This document shows, in pieces, positions 12,201 through 22,804 of a stretch of 64,000 bases of DNA. Below the pieces are notes generated by a model. That model worked only from the letters and a program-made list of their open reading frames with translations. It was not told the DNA's origin and made no database searches. The number at the start of each line of letters is the position of its first letter. Position 1 is the stretch's first letter. The stretch comes from Paragyromitra xinjiangensis (Eukaryota > Ascomycota > Pezizomycetes > Pezizales > Discinaceae), in contig JBCAMK010000011.1 in NCBI GenBank assembly GCA_038503065.1, positions 744,001-808,000 of the forward strand, in the 5' to 3' direction. Both the position numbers and the translations under genes were made by a program.

Positions 12201-13105
12201 ATGACTGTGAACTCCGTGAAGCTCACAAACATGAAAGCCGGAAATGGCCTCAAGAATATAGAGACCATCAACTCCCACGAAACCGGAGCTGTTAAGGTTC
12301 TAAACCCAGAGACGAGCGCCCAAGACAATAAACTTGTCGAATTTACGAATACACTCAAGAAATCACCCAAATCCAACAGCAGCAATGTAGAAGAAACTCT
12401 CGCAGAAGATGTGGAATTCAATCCATCCCTCCTCAAGAAGAAGAAAAAGAAGAAGTCTTCTCCCACCACCTTAGCTCCCTTCGATACACAACTCGCCGAA
12501 GCCGGGATTGAAATCTCAGATACTGATGCAGAATATAAGTTCCTCCTCAGCCGCTTCTATACTCTTTTCCATGCGGACCATCCAGAGCTAGTGGATAGCA
12601 GCAAGAGGATCGTTAAACGGATTCCCGCACTTGTGCTATTTAAAGAGTCTAAAAAGACTATCTTTGCTAGCTGTCCTAAGCTCTGCGAGTATCTAAAGAG
12701 ATCGGATGAACATGTTGCTCAATACATGTTTGCGGAACTAGGAACCACGGGGAATTTTGATGGAACTAGGAGGCTAGTTATTAAGGGAAAGTTTCAGCAG
12801 ATGCAGTTGGAGACAGTAATCAAAAGATATATGCTGGAGTATGTTCACTGTCATACGTGCAAAACTCTTGATACGGAGCTCAAGAAAGGAGAGAACCGTT
12901 TAGTTTTCTTAACCTGCAAGAAGTGCGAATCAAGACGCTCCGTTAGGTATGTTCTGACTCCCTTCTACATCTATAAATTATTTGCTCGTTTTTAGCAAAA
13001 GCGCGTTTACGGCATTTGACTAACGCGCCTCCAACAATCAGTGCCATCAAGACTGGTTTTGTGGCCCATGTCGGAAAGCGGAAGAACATGAAACCAAGCA
13101 ATTAG
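12201..13105 (+). CDS. SUI3: Translation initiation factor eIF2 subunit beta (divergent)
   Basis: Beta subunit of the ternary-complex factor that brings initiator tRNA to the 40S subunit. Exons 12201-12946 and 13042-13105 (GTATGT donor, AATCAG acceptor, phase 2) give 269 aa. The C-terminal half shows the eIF2-beta/eIF5 fold (FAELGTTGNFDGTRRLVIKG) and the zinc-binding domain with C-x2-C-x18-C-x2-C, then SAIKTGFVAHVGKR at the end. The N-terminal half is short and has one lysine block only (K79-K85, after FNPSLL), whereas the family normally has three. Several usually fixed positions differ (FQQMQ for FQQKQ; the segment RIVKRIPALVLFKESKK). It could therefore be a divergent paralogue rather than the main subunit; the window shows no second copy. 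Confidence 0.88.
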
Positions 13106-13661
13106 GTCGATTTGGATACACATGTTATTTGACCCGCCTAGTTCCGGGTGGCTATGGTGAAAGTACAGATAGAGCTGTGGTATGAGGGAAATTGGGTTTA
13201 CATGACTAGTGGCTGTGTGGTATGTACTAGGTTTGGGGAGTCTTTGTTTTCCTTGCTTCCTTTAACGATGAAAGAATTGGCGTGCCCAGCGGCGGATCTG
13301 CGTATCTTTGCTCTTTTGGCTAGATATTTCTCTTTAATTACGTTCCATTCCGTTTCCATGGTATTTCTCCTTGAATCCTTTCAAGCGTGGTGGGAAGTTT
13401 TAAAGATACTTTTGATCCAGGGATCATATGTCGTCACTCGGTTTCATTCGTTCGTGTTTCATTTCTGAAGTAGAGCTTCTTAAACTATTAACATAAGTTA
13501 TCCAATTCTATGGTAGTATGGATCTCCTTGATTGGTATATGTTATATTGCGTTGTCCTCTCAGTGTGTCTATTTCGGTCTTATTATTCCTTCTAAACTCT
13601 ACAAAGCAATCACGATTCGCACTGATCCCTACGACCCCGGATTTAGGGTGATTTAGCTGAT
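13106..13661. other. Convergent intergenic region eIF2-beta / ARPC1
   Basis: 3' ends of two convergent genes. A frame at 13148-13468 (106 aa, hydrophobic, Phe-rich) lacks homology cues and lies in the probable 3' UTR, so I do not call it. Confidence 0.4.
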
Positions 13662-14894
13662 CTAGTGCTGTGCAACTGGGAAAATAACAATTCTCCCATC
13701 GACGCTGTTAATTCCATTAGTCGTTATCTTCTCATAATTAGGAACGAAGATGGGGGTAAACATACCCGCTAGAACTAAACTTTGTGACATTTCCCCCAGA
13801 ACTTTCATATGCTCTCAGCGTCGAAATCGAATTTTGATGGATAGTCTTTAAATTCGTATCCTCACTAGAATTCTTCCCCTTCAGATCCATCTGTCTAAAC
13901 ATGTTCAACGCAGAACTCTCCTGAGCCTCCCCTCTGCGTGCCTTATTCGGATCATCCACAGCATACGCCTGAGTCCAACCCTCGATGCTGCCCTGGAATA
14001 CAACAGGGTGACAATCATGGCCTGCCGCGACAAGCTGATCCTCGCGGGTCCAGCAAAGTGACACAAACGGGAGCATCTGCGTAGTTACAGTGATGACCGC
14101 CTGTGGAGGTTGATCAGGAGCAGAAGGGTACACGACCGTCACACTGCTATCATGCGCGACAAACGCCAACGCATTCCCGGACGGCGAGAACGCAACAGAG
14201 TGCACCCACCCACCAGAGGAATTGGTATACTCCCCACAAACCGTATTGAACGGGATCCTTTCGCCCCACGCAGTTGGTTCCGGCCGCTTATCAACACCCT
14301 TTATGAAAGCCGAGAAAACGCGTGCATGGGCATCCGCACTCCCAGAAGCAAGGAGGACGGAGTTCGGGTGCCAGGAAAGAGAAAGTACCGTGGAGCGAAG
14401 CGGTTTCTTGATATGCTTGGATACCCACCAGTCGTTTTCTTCTTCGAAGTAGCAGACAGCAATTACGCGGGCGCCGGAGCCGACTGCGAATTTTGATTCG
14501 TCGGGGGACCAGCGAACGTGGGTTGCAGCACGATTGATGCGGAGGAGGACGAGGGTGGGTTTCCAGCCGGTTGGGGAGGGCTCCCAGACGAGGGCGTTAC
14601 GGTCTGTAGGGTTATTAATTTTTGGTCATCATTAACCCACCCTGAAGGGCTTTGGAAGACGAGTTATGTACCCTGGGAACAAGTAACAATCCTCCCACTC
14701 TGCGGAGCAATGTCTACGCTCGTCACGGTTTTATCATGACCGACGAGTTCCTCCTTAAACTTGAAGCTGTTGCCTTGATGCGCGTACAGCTCGACCTTAG
14801 TATCGCGGGATACTGCGAGGAGGGACCTGTCCGCACTAAAGGAGTGGTCCGCAATTGGTTGATGGAAGAGGAGGTGAACTTCGGGGGCTACCAT
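13662..14894 (-). CDS. ARC40: Arp2/3 complex subunit ARPC1 (p40, WD-repeat)
   Basis: Beta-propeller subunit of the actin-nucleating Arp2/3 complex. Exons 14894-14672, 14603-13766 and 13704-13662; introns of 68 and 61 bp; phases close to 367 aa, the family length. Recognisable sequence: [20 protein letters not shown] at the N-terminus, the split motif [12 protein letters not shown] across intron 1, the blade with [24 protein letters not shown], and the C-terminal tail [10 protein letters not shown] then [13 protein letters not shown]. The last exon is only 14 codons and ends VAQH. ERO1 follows on the same strand upstream. Its presence 5 kb from PAN1, its activator, is probably coincidental. 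Confidence 0.93.
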
Positions 14895-15742
14895 GATGAT
14901 AATGGAGCTTTGTAAATATGAGTATGATAGAGAGATTGGGGACGATAGGAGCAGCACTCGACTATCGGCGAGATGTGGAGTTGATGCCGGAGGTGGGGAG
15001 GGAGCTTGAGCGTTACGTACGTGGGGCTTAAGGAATAGGGAGGCTTGGCGAGAGTGATACCAGGCGGAGAGACGGACTCAATTTTATTTTTAGAGAGCCC
15101 TAAGCATTCTGGTCTCGCCCTCTCTTCATATCTCGTGTTTGTTTCGGAAAGCCTTTGTTGAACTCGCTTGCATTTACCGATCCCTACTATGCCTAAAAAG
15201 TACAAAGCTAATACATTCATTATACCGTAGCATTTCGTGAAATTCGTTCCGGCGCTAGTATGAAGGGAGTAAATGCTAGCACTAAGGCAGTTTAGACTGG
15301 CCGTTTTCTTGCTTTCTACCTATGTTTACGGTATTCAGCTTTTGGCCTATCACTTGGGAATGCTATCAAAAGTGCACTTCTTTAGACTTGGACTATATAT
15401 ATCTAATGCACTCAAACTGGTGTGTTTTAAGAAAACATAATCGGTCACTCTGTCACAGACTTTCATTACTCACCAACGGCCCGCAGCCTGCTCAATTCAC
15501 CGTGTATTCGAATCTTCCTAAAATTCTCATCCACCGTCTTTCTTCGTAAGGATACATATTGCCACAAATCTAGTAAAATATAAAAAACTGAAATACCGGC
15601 GTGACTCCACCTCCCAAAACAAAAAAGAGAAATAAAAAATGAAGGCACCCATAAAAAAAATACCCGAGAATATGATGAAGGAGAAAGAAAGTAAGGTTCT
15701 TAAAAAAATAACAAATATCTACTTTGAAAAATCAATTAAAAC
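14895..15742. other. ARPC1 promoter and ERO1 3' flank
   Basis: About 850 bp without a supported gene. The ARPC1 leader lies near 14895-15100 and the ERO1 3' UTR is at the right end; the sequence around 15600-15740 is strongly A-rich. Confidence 0.4.
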
Positions 15743-17581
15743 TCATAGTTCAGATTTGGGGCTCTGCCATGAATATAGAGCTTCCCTAGGAACTCGTCCC
15801 ATCGCTTTATCCCATAGCTGCGCCGTCTCAGAAAGGGCGATGATAAATCTATAGCACCTATTAGTCTCTATCTAACCCGCGAAAGGCAGTACTAGAGAAA
15901 GAGAACTTACAGTCGTCGTGGTAGCTCAAACCAACTCTTGAAGACGAACCACAGGAGCTTCCATACTAAATTCCACTCCTGCCGGATCATCTCCATAATA
16001 GAAGGCTCCTCAGCTTCTTCCTCCTGGTTAGGTTCATCAATTGCTACTTTCTCTCCCGCTCCGGATCGTGTCTTCTTTTTGGCTTCTTCCCTTGCTTCCC
16101 ACATGTCCCTGAACTTATCCACAGCCATGAGTGAATGTGATACACGATCAAGGGTGTTGACGAGTGCAACTAGCTCAGTCCTCCTAAGCACTGGGTTCTC
16201 GCCCGCAGGTGCATTTTCGTCAAACTCGAAGAGGACCTTGAGTGCAGTACCGTAACCTTGTGTCTGGACTTTACCCCAGAGACGGCATTTATCGCAGCCG
16301 ACGCAGTCCATCAATCGTGAGACGTTGCGGAAGCGGTTCCTAAATTCCTCTTTAAGGCCAAGCGTCTCGTCCTTGAACATCAAGCTCTCATCGAAGATAG
16401 GTTGAATCGAGGCAGCGGTGGTGGCGAGCTTGAGAACCTTAGACTTTGTAAGACGGTTCTGATAGTAGTCGCCGGAACAGAATGTGTAGGTGTTGAGGTA
16501 CTTCTTTAGCTTGGCCATAGCGCGGGTGAGGAGGGCGTAGTTAAAGTAGATGTTTTGAACACGTTCAGGGTGGCCTTTAAAACGGGACATGAAGCAGTCG
16601 AGGTTGGGGCTCCATTCACCAGTAGACTGGTTCAAGTAATCCCAGCATAGATGGACGGAGATACTCGCGTGCATTCCAGAGATAACCCGATGGAACACCC
16701 TTTTCTCCAAACACTCATCGTTGACATCTAACTCATGCAGCTTCTGTTGCCCATCTTTCGTCTCTAATCCATGCTTCGACTTCTCCTTCATGACATTCGC
16801 AAACTCCATAGCAGCGGGACTATTCTGCTTCGAAAAGCCACTAAAAGGCGCTTGTCCAGCAACTTCATCTTCGTCGTGCTTATCGAAGCAATTTTCCCTG
16901 TAGATAGCCTTCCACACATTCGCCGCTCCAGCACCCGTATACCCTGTAAACCTCTCCGGGTTCTCGGTCAACGAAACATAATCCCCCTTGCCACCGGCGG
17001 ACTCATCCTCCGGTACACAATAATCCCTCTCATCACACTCATCGTCCTCCACAATACAGCTCTCCTCCCTTTCTGCCCCTAGTGCACCCCCCAGTGGCGA
17101 GGGCTCTGTTGGTGCCCTGTTGACCGGGTGACTCGCCTTGGGTCCTGCTAGCTTCCCGAGTTCCTCAGCTCGCCAGATAGGTGGAATATCCTTCTCGTCT
17201 TCAATTGTAGTAACGGCGCAAGCAATGTTGCCACACATGCCTTCGTCGTCAGACCAGAAGGGACATGTTCGGCCGTACAGGTCGAGACGGTAGTAGCCGA
17301 AGTAATCGGTGCCTTGGGTGATGTCTTGGAGTAGGGGGTGGAGCTTTTTATTTAAGTTATCGATGGTGGAATATGAAGCGCAGCCATCTGGCACAAGGTC
17401 GCTTGGTTCGTTCTATAGTTTGTCAGCCTTCGCTCTGGTAAACCGGAGACAGATGGGGATATGAGAAAGTTACATTGCAAACGCTAGGTTCAGCAGGGGT
17501 AGGTGATTTTTTTGCGTCCACAATGGCAGAGACAGAAAGGAGTAGCCCTGCTAGGAGTTGTGGTGAGCGGGAAAGCCGCAT
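15743..17581 (-). CDS. ERO1: ERO1, endoplasmic reticulum oxidoreductin
   Basis: FAD-dependent thiol oxidase of the ER that reoxidises protein disulfide isomerase with oxygen. Exons 17581-17474, 17412-15911 and 15848-15743 give 571 aa. Exon 1 holds a cleavable signal peptide (LLAGLLLSVSAIVDA, residues about 9-23). The shuttle disulfide region is TCPFWSDDEGMCGNIAC near residue 85. The FAD-binding core has GYTGAGAANVWKAIYRENCF, and the active-site cluster is the characteristic CVGCDKC. The last exon follows a GTAAGT donor placed exactly over an in-frame TAA; splicing adds LFIIALSETAQLWDK, which suits the membrane-associated C-terminal helices of fungal Ero1, so I prefer it to stopping at 15907. 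Confidence 0.95.
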
Positions 17582-19865
17582 TTCTGGAATTCGATACGCA
17601 GTACTCTGGTATTGTAAGAGGTGGAGAGAAGGAGGAAAGAGAATCTCGCTAATGTACGGTTGATGAAAGGGAAGAGGAAAAGGAAAATAATATCCGGATA
17701 GGAGAATTTAAAGGAGCTGACAATTAAAAAACACTCCCGTATCGAAAGATTACGAAACCGTAAGAAGTAAGGAGATTCAGCAAAGGCCAGATAGACCAAA
17801 TCGGAAGAGAAACAAAAAGCGCCGGACCAGCAGCAGTCTATTTAATAAACGGATTTCGTGTCTCTAAAAGTAGGAAGGTCAGCATGGGCAGATACGGTTC
17901 CATATATGAGCTGATCAACGGATGTTGAAGCTTTACTTCCGTTTCTTATTTCTGTAATGCGAAAGGCCACCGTCGCCACTCGTGCAGCCTATAACTTGCA
18001 TAAAACAGCACCTGAACAGGGTTTCCGTGTGGAAGCTTCGCCGATGAGCTGTGGCAACGCTCTCGGTTGTGGCTGACGGGTGTAAGTTACGCTTCTCGGC
18101 TGTTCTCCACTTGGGCCAGACTTTATCCGACAACCGTTTCAGGTACCAGTACCCTTCAATGATTTCTCCAGATTTCCAACGGTACCGGTAACAAAGAAGG
18201 GTTTCCCCTCCCCAACACCAAGATCGCCCCTCACCATCTAGAAGCCAAATTATACGTGTTTTTAAATTAATAGTTGGGCAAAGTTCAAAGTGGAAGTCCT
18301 AAAGGGAAAGAACCAAGAGAAGTAGTAAGAAAAAACCGCTACGGTTATGCCCTTGGAGTTGCCAAGACGGTGATATACACTACTGCGAAGTCTGGTACTA
18401 TAATTATGCAGATACCGATTTGCTCCTTTGTAGCAAGCTTAGGGGATACAGGCCCATAAGGTGTGCTGAAGTGGTGCGCATTTTGATCGTGGGTTCTCAA
18501 CAACACCAAGGGAAATACGACATGTTTTATCGAGAGTATAAAAAATGTAGATTTTACCCCCAGCGGGGAAGCAGCCAAAAGAAGCGTGTTTGATATGCAA
18601 GCCTACATGCTGCGGGGTAAATTCACAGGGAATTAGTGTGGTGTTAAGACAGTCCCAGCACGGGAATTCACTACCCATCCTTATTGTGATTTTATCCCGG
18701 CTAATTTTTCTCCTCTATAGAGATGATAGGTAATATGCCATCTCTAGGTACAAGAAATTACGTCCTAGCTAAAGCATGTGTAGCTTTGGGGCGTCCGGTT
18801 GCTGCAGCATGATACCGGGAGCTATTAAGGCCGAGTGATTTGTCGTGAAATGTCCATGTGGGCGAGATTTATATTCTTCCACCCTGTGTGAATGAAGTAC
18901 TTGGAGAGCTGCAGATAGATATAATTCATTCAATATATGCAACCACTTGGGAGGCTGCACTACTGAGTCAATGTGAACTACATGCAGTGCTCGAGGCAAT
19001 GGTGAAGTACATGTATACGTAGAGTATGAGTGCACACCAATTAAGCACATACCTAAACACGCTTTATAAACTACAAAACCTCACTCCTGCATCATCTTTC
19101 CTGATACTTATCTCAGCTCGAGAAACTGTCAACCATCTTCAGCCATGGCCTCTAGCTCTCCGTTGACCAAGATAGCATGTATTGAACACTCTCACCTCTT
19201 TCTCAACAATGAAAGATGCTGGTGAGATCAAACTCATCGCTGCCACTCTTCGCCCTCTCGATATAACTATTACTGACCTTGACAATATACTCCGTTGCGA
19301 CCTCTCCCCAATTCTTTATCACAATCTCACAATCTCTGAAGGTGTATGAGAGGGGTTCGATGGGGATCGGCTTCTGGGTCGAATCGAAGCTAGGAGTGCG
19401 GCTCATCGAGTTTTGGTAAAAAGCCTCGGCGAATTTTTTGCATGGCTTATAGTTGGGCGGATGGCTGTACCTCCCTAGGCTGAGATGAGGTGAAGGAAAG
19501 GCTGCAAAGCCACGAGCGCTCTCGTGGTACGACCTAGTTAGATATTTTAGTATATACAGAGTACATACATGTATTCATGGGATTAGGGGAGTTTAGGAAG
19601 TTCTCGAATTTCGACTGGGCTGATATGGCTACATAATGTCAATAGATGGTGAAAACACTTAAGTTATCATCACGAGAAAAATTACTCATTTACCATTCTT
19701 GCGGCAAGCTGCTACTCGGTTCTCGTCTTTCAACCCATGACTCCTTTTAAATTTCGATCGCTATAGATTCATATATTATTCAGGGCAAAAAACATCCTAA
19801 TGCAAATGCAGAACAAGAAATAGGGAGAAATAACTAAAGCTAAGGAAAACTGAGCCTCCAAGGCT
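17582..19865. other. Intergenic, one weak small-ORF candidate
   Basis: 2.3 kb between ERO1 and KIN17. The only frame with protein-like composition is 19203-19406 on the minus strand (67 aa, starting MSRTPSFDSTQKPIPIEP, containing FRDCEIVIKNWGEVATEYIV). A GTCAGT donor follows EYIVK, but I cannot find a convincing partner exon. A minus-strand frame at 18769-19050 has an ATG but no recognisable features. Confidence 0.35.
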
Positions 19866-20816
19866 TTATGCAACTCTCTGTCTCTTGAAACCACCCGTCT
19901 CGGGGCCACTCCCTCTCAGTCGCTTTCTTTCCATCTCCTCTTTCATAATCCTCTCCGCCTCACTCATCGGTCTCTTCGGAACATCTGAGGCTACATTTTC
20001 CTTCTTACTCTCCCTTTTGTTATCCCTCTTTTTCCCCGCGGCAAACACATTCTTTGGTTTCTTCGGGACGATCTTCATCGAGACCTTCTCTGGTTCTTTT
20101 TTTGCCTCCTCTTTGGTTTCAACCTCCTCCGCTTTCTTGACACCGTCTGCAGGCGGGGGCGATGTCGAGGTCTTTTTCGCATTGAACGCTAACGAAATCT
20201 TCTCACCCTCCTCTCTCTTCAGTGCCTTCGTCTCCTCCCCTTCTTGCAATCTCCCAGCTGCCTCTGCATCTCTCTTCGCCCTCTCTACCTGCTCCCTAAT
20301 CGCCTTCTGCTCCCTCTCCTCATCTCCTCTATCCTGCCTTTCCTTCTTCCTGATCGCCTCCTGCCTCCTTAGAGCATCCGGGGAATTATCAATCCAGCTA
20401 ACAAATAGCCCTTTCTCCCCATCCTCAACACGACAGATCCCTTCCCTCCCAAGAAACTTAACAAACTCCGTTAATGAGATCCACTTTGTCGCGTTCATGT
20501 GTACATGTTCCTTATTCGCAATATACTCCTGATAGAAATGATTGGCATTGATCTTCTTTTCGCCGTGGGAGGTGCGCAAGAGCTGCAGAAAGTCGCGCTG
20601 GAACTGCGACGAGTAGTCGGAGATGAACTTTTTGGCATCCTCACCAACAACCAACATCTGCCGTACGTGTGATTCGGATTGTGTATGGCATTTGAAGCCG
20701 TTTTCGTCGCGACACTGTTTTTCGCAGACTTGGCAATACCATCGTAGCCGTTGGAGGCCCTTGGCCTTCATCTTGTTATTGAGGTGTTTTAGTGATCCGA
20801 CTTCGGCTCGAGGCAT
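19866..20816 (-). CDS. RTS2: Kin17/Rts2-like DNA- and RNA-associated zinc-finger protein
   Basis: Single-exon gene, 316 aa. Kin17 proteins are nuclear and linked to DNA replication, repair and splicing complexes. The N-terminus has the signature KAKGLQRLRWYCQVCEKQC with a C2H2 finger (C28, C31, H44, H50), followed by the family winged-helix region (FLQLLRTSHGEKKINANHFY, HVHMNATKWISLTEFV, KGLFVSWID). Residues about 165-316 are a charged coiled coil and Lys/Glu-rich tail. Animal Kin17 ends in tandem SH3-like/KOW domains; these are absent, as in other fungi. A long open frame on the opposite strand is a codon-bias shadow. Confidence 0.93.
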   Translation of the reverse strand: MPRAEVGSLKHLNNKMKAKGLQRLRWYCQVCEKQCRDENGFKCHTQSESHVRQMLVVGEDAKKFISDYSSQFQRDFLQLLRTSHGEKKINANHFYQEYIANKEHVHMNATKWISLTEFVKFLGREGICRVEDGEKGLFVSWIDNSPDALRRQEAIRKKERQDRGDEEREQKAIREQVERAKRDAEAAGRLQEGEETKALKREEGEKISLAFNAKKTSTSPPPADGVKKAEEVETKEEAKKEPEKVSMKIVPKKPKNVFAAGKKRDNKRESKKENVASDVPKRPMSEAERIMKEEMERKRLRGSGPETGGFKRQRVA

Positions 20817-21264
20817 CGTGAGTTCTGTGCGTGTGTGTGTAGATTTAAGATTTAGGTTGGGGGGAGGGGGGGTCGTTGTGGAGCTGTGATGGAATTGAAG
20901 AGCTTTGGTGTCGGGGGAGCTGTTAGGTCATCCATCGCCACAGCGTTTATATACCGATCTTTAGTAATGTGCGTCTCGGATTATAGTTTTTCCGGGATGG
21001 ACTTCCTGGGCACTCAAGATATTCAGAATAAAGCAGAATAAAGCCATCAATTCTAAGTATACACTCTATTAGGTCCATTAGAACTAATCCAGCAACAATT
21101 ACTAGAGTTCTGGTATAAATCCCAAGACCCGTCAACCGATCACTCGGCCTTACTGAGTCTCCGCCAAGCCACGTGAGAAGCCGCAAAATTTCCCACATCG
21201 AAAAAAACTATATCGAGAAACCACCAACTCCCTGTCTCCAAAGCTCCCGGCAGCCACTTCCACA
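20817..21264. other. Divergent promoter region KIN17 / uS4m
   Basis: About 450 bp between two divergent start codons, with a GT-rich and G-rich stretch near 20830-20880. No gene is visible. Confidence 0.4.
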
Positions 21265-22495
21265 ATGCGTGAAAAGCTGTTCGCTCTCAAGCGACCTGTA
21301 AGGCCACCCTCCTACCTTTCCTTTCTCACCCTCTATCCTCAATTCCCCCACAACAACCCCACTAACACCCCGCACTCCTCAGCGCGTCCGCCAATCCTGG
21401 AGTAAATGGAACCTCTACAACCTCACGCGGCAAGCCCAGCCCAAACTTGACCGCAAAACCTTCTTCCAGCAAAAATGGATCTCGAAAGCTGAGACTCGCG
21501 CCTACCACGGTGAATACCTGACTGCGCGGCAATGGCAGAACATATTCCGACGAACCCTGAAGGCCGTGGTCCCCATGTACTCTGTCGACCTTGCCGAGAA
21601 CTCCGGTGCTCAGATGGCCGCTGGGAGAGGTTCAGGTCTCTCTGGCGATGATGCGAGGAGGCTTCCTGTCCCGTATATGAGTCAGTTGTATTGGCCTATG
21701 GAGAGACGGCTCGACATTGCGTGCTATAGGGCTATGTTTTCTGCGAGCCCGAGGATGGCAAGACAATTTGTTATTCATGGATTTGTGACGGTTAATGGGA
21801 AGAAGGTAGGATACTTGGAGGGACGAGATTGGTTAGGATGCTGATCGGTGTAGGTGACCCATCCGAACTACATGCTTAATCCCGGTGACATGTTCTCCGT
21901 CGACCAAAAGAAGGTTCTCTGGGCCACTGGTGCGCCTAAGACTGGTCGTGTAAAGGCTCCCGCTGGGGAAGGCGAAGCGGCAACAGAGGGCGAGAGTGAA
22001 GAAGTAGGGAAAGAAGAAGCTCCAGACCCAGTAACACCTGATGAAGCTGCCGTCAAGGCTAAGAAGGCTACAGAGGCAACGGGAGAAGGGGAGATTGCTG
22101 GAGAAAATTTTGCTGGGGAAGGAGGACCTGAGAAGAAACCATGGGTGAAACATGATCCAAATAACCCGATAGATCTATCAAAGCCGTATGCGACACCATG
22201 GAGGCCGAGGGATTATCTGCCACCTTTTGCGTTCATTCCGCGTTATTTGGAAGTACGTGTCTTTTATGGTGTGGTGTGGTTTGGGGTTAACTTTAGATGT
22301 ATAGGTCAATCATAATACTTGTCACGCTGTATACCTTCGCCATCCTGTTGCCCGTCCTGGGTTGACTGAGGTATACTTTCACACCCCATCGGTTCCTGAT
22401 ACCAGTGGCAATTGCTAAGTAAACTATAGGTTCCTTCCCCCCACGGTCCGGAAACAATGCAGTTGGCATTTAATTGGTTCTTGAGGAGAAGATAG
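21265..22495 (+). CDS. NAM9: Mitochondrial ribosomal protein uS4m
   Basis: Small-subunit mitoribosomal protein of the S4 family. Five exons: 21265-21297, 21383-21805, 21854-22252, 22305-22370 and 22430-22495, all joined in phase 0, giving 328 aa. The S4 RNA-binding domain spans exons 2-3: [20 protein letters not shown], then [26 protein letters not shown] low-complexity Ala/Glu-rich insertion (about residues 175-245) separates it from the conserved C-terminal block [33 protein letters not shown] and the final [11 protein letters not shown]. Exon 1 codes just 11 residues. The intron 1 branch site is a perfect CACTAACAC. Confidence 0.94.
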
Positions 22496-22804
22496 ATTCA
22501 CATGTAATTATTATGTATATACACCAAAATTCATTTGTGGTGATCTGATCATTTCCTTTTGGTTTTGTGACGATAAAAATTTCTAGTAAAAGATAGAAGT
22601 GCAGGGTTGTATCTTTCCCAGTTCTTCTCTCTTCTCTACTCTTCTCTACTGTATGATATCAAGACAGGGATAGACGTACGAATTCAAACACTTGACAGGA
22701 ATGCCTATAAACACTTGTAGTGAAGGAAAGCAAGAAACCGCAGAGAATAATGAAAGGGCCGCCGATAAAAAAGTCAAAGTACTCTCTACAAAAATACTAC
22801 TACT
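22496..22804. other. Convergent intergenic region uS4m / CAP
   Basis: About 310 bp shared by two convergent 3' ends; it has AT-rich stretches and TTCTCT repeats near 22623-22650. Nothing else is seen. Confidence 0.4.

Noticed and set aside
13148..13468. 106-codon frame after eIF2-beta
   Set aside because: Phe/Leu-rich random-looking sequence in the probable 3' UTR.
15907..15909. TAA as the end of ERO1
   Set aside because: The TAA forms part of a GTAAGT donor; splicing to 15848 extends the protein with sequence typical of the Ero1 C-terminus.
19885..20532. 215-codon plus-strand open frame
   Set aside because: Exact antisense shadow of KIN17; hydrophobic composition arises from Lys/Glu codons read backwards.
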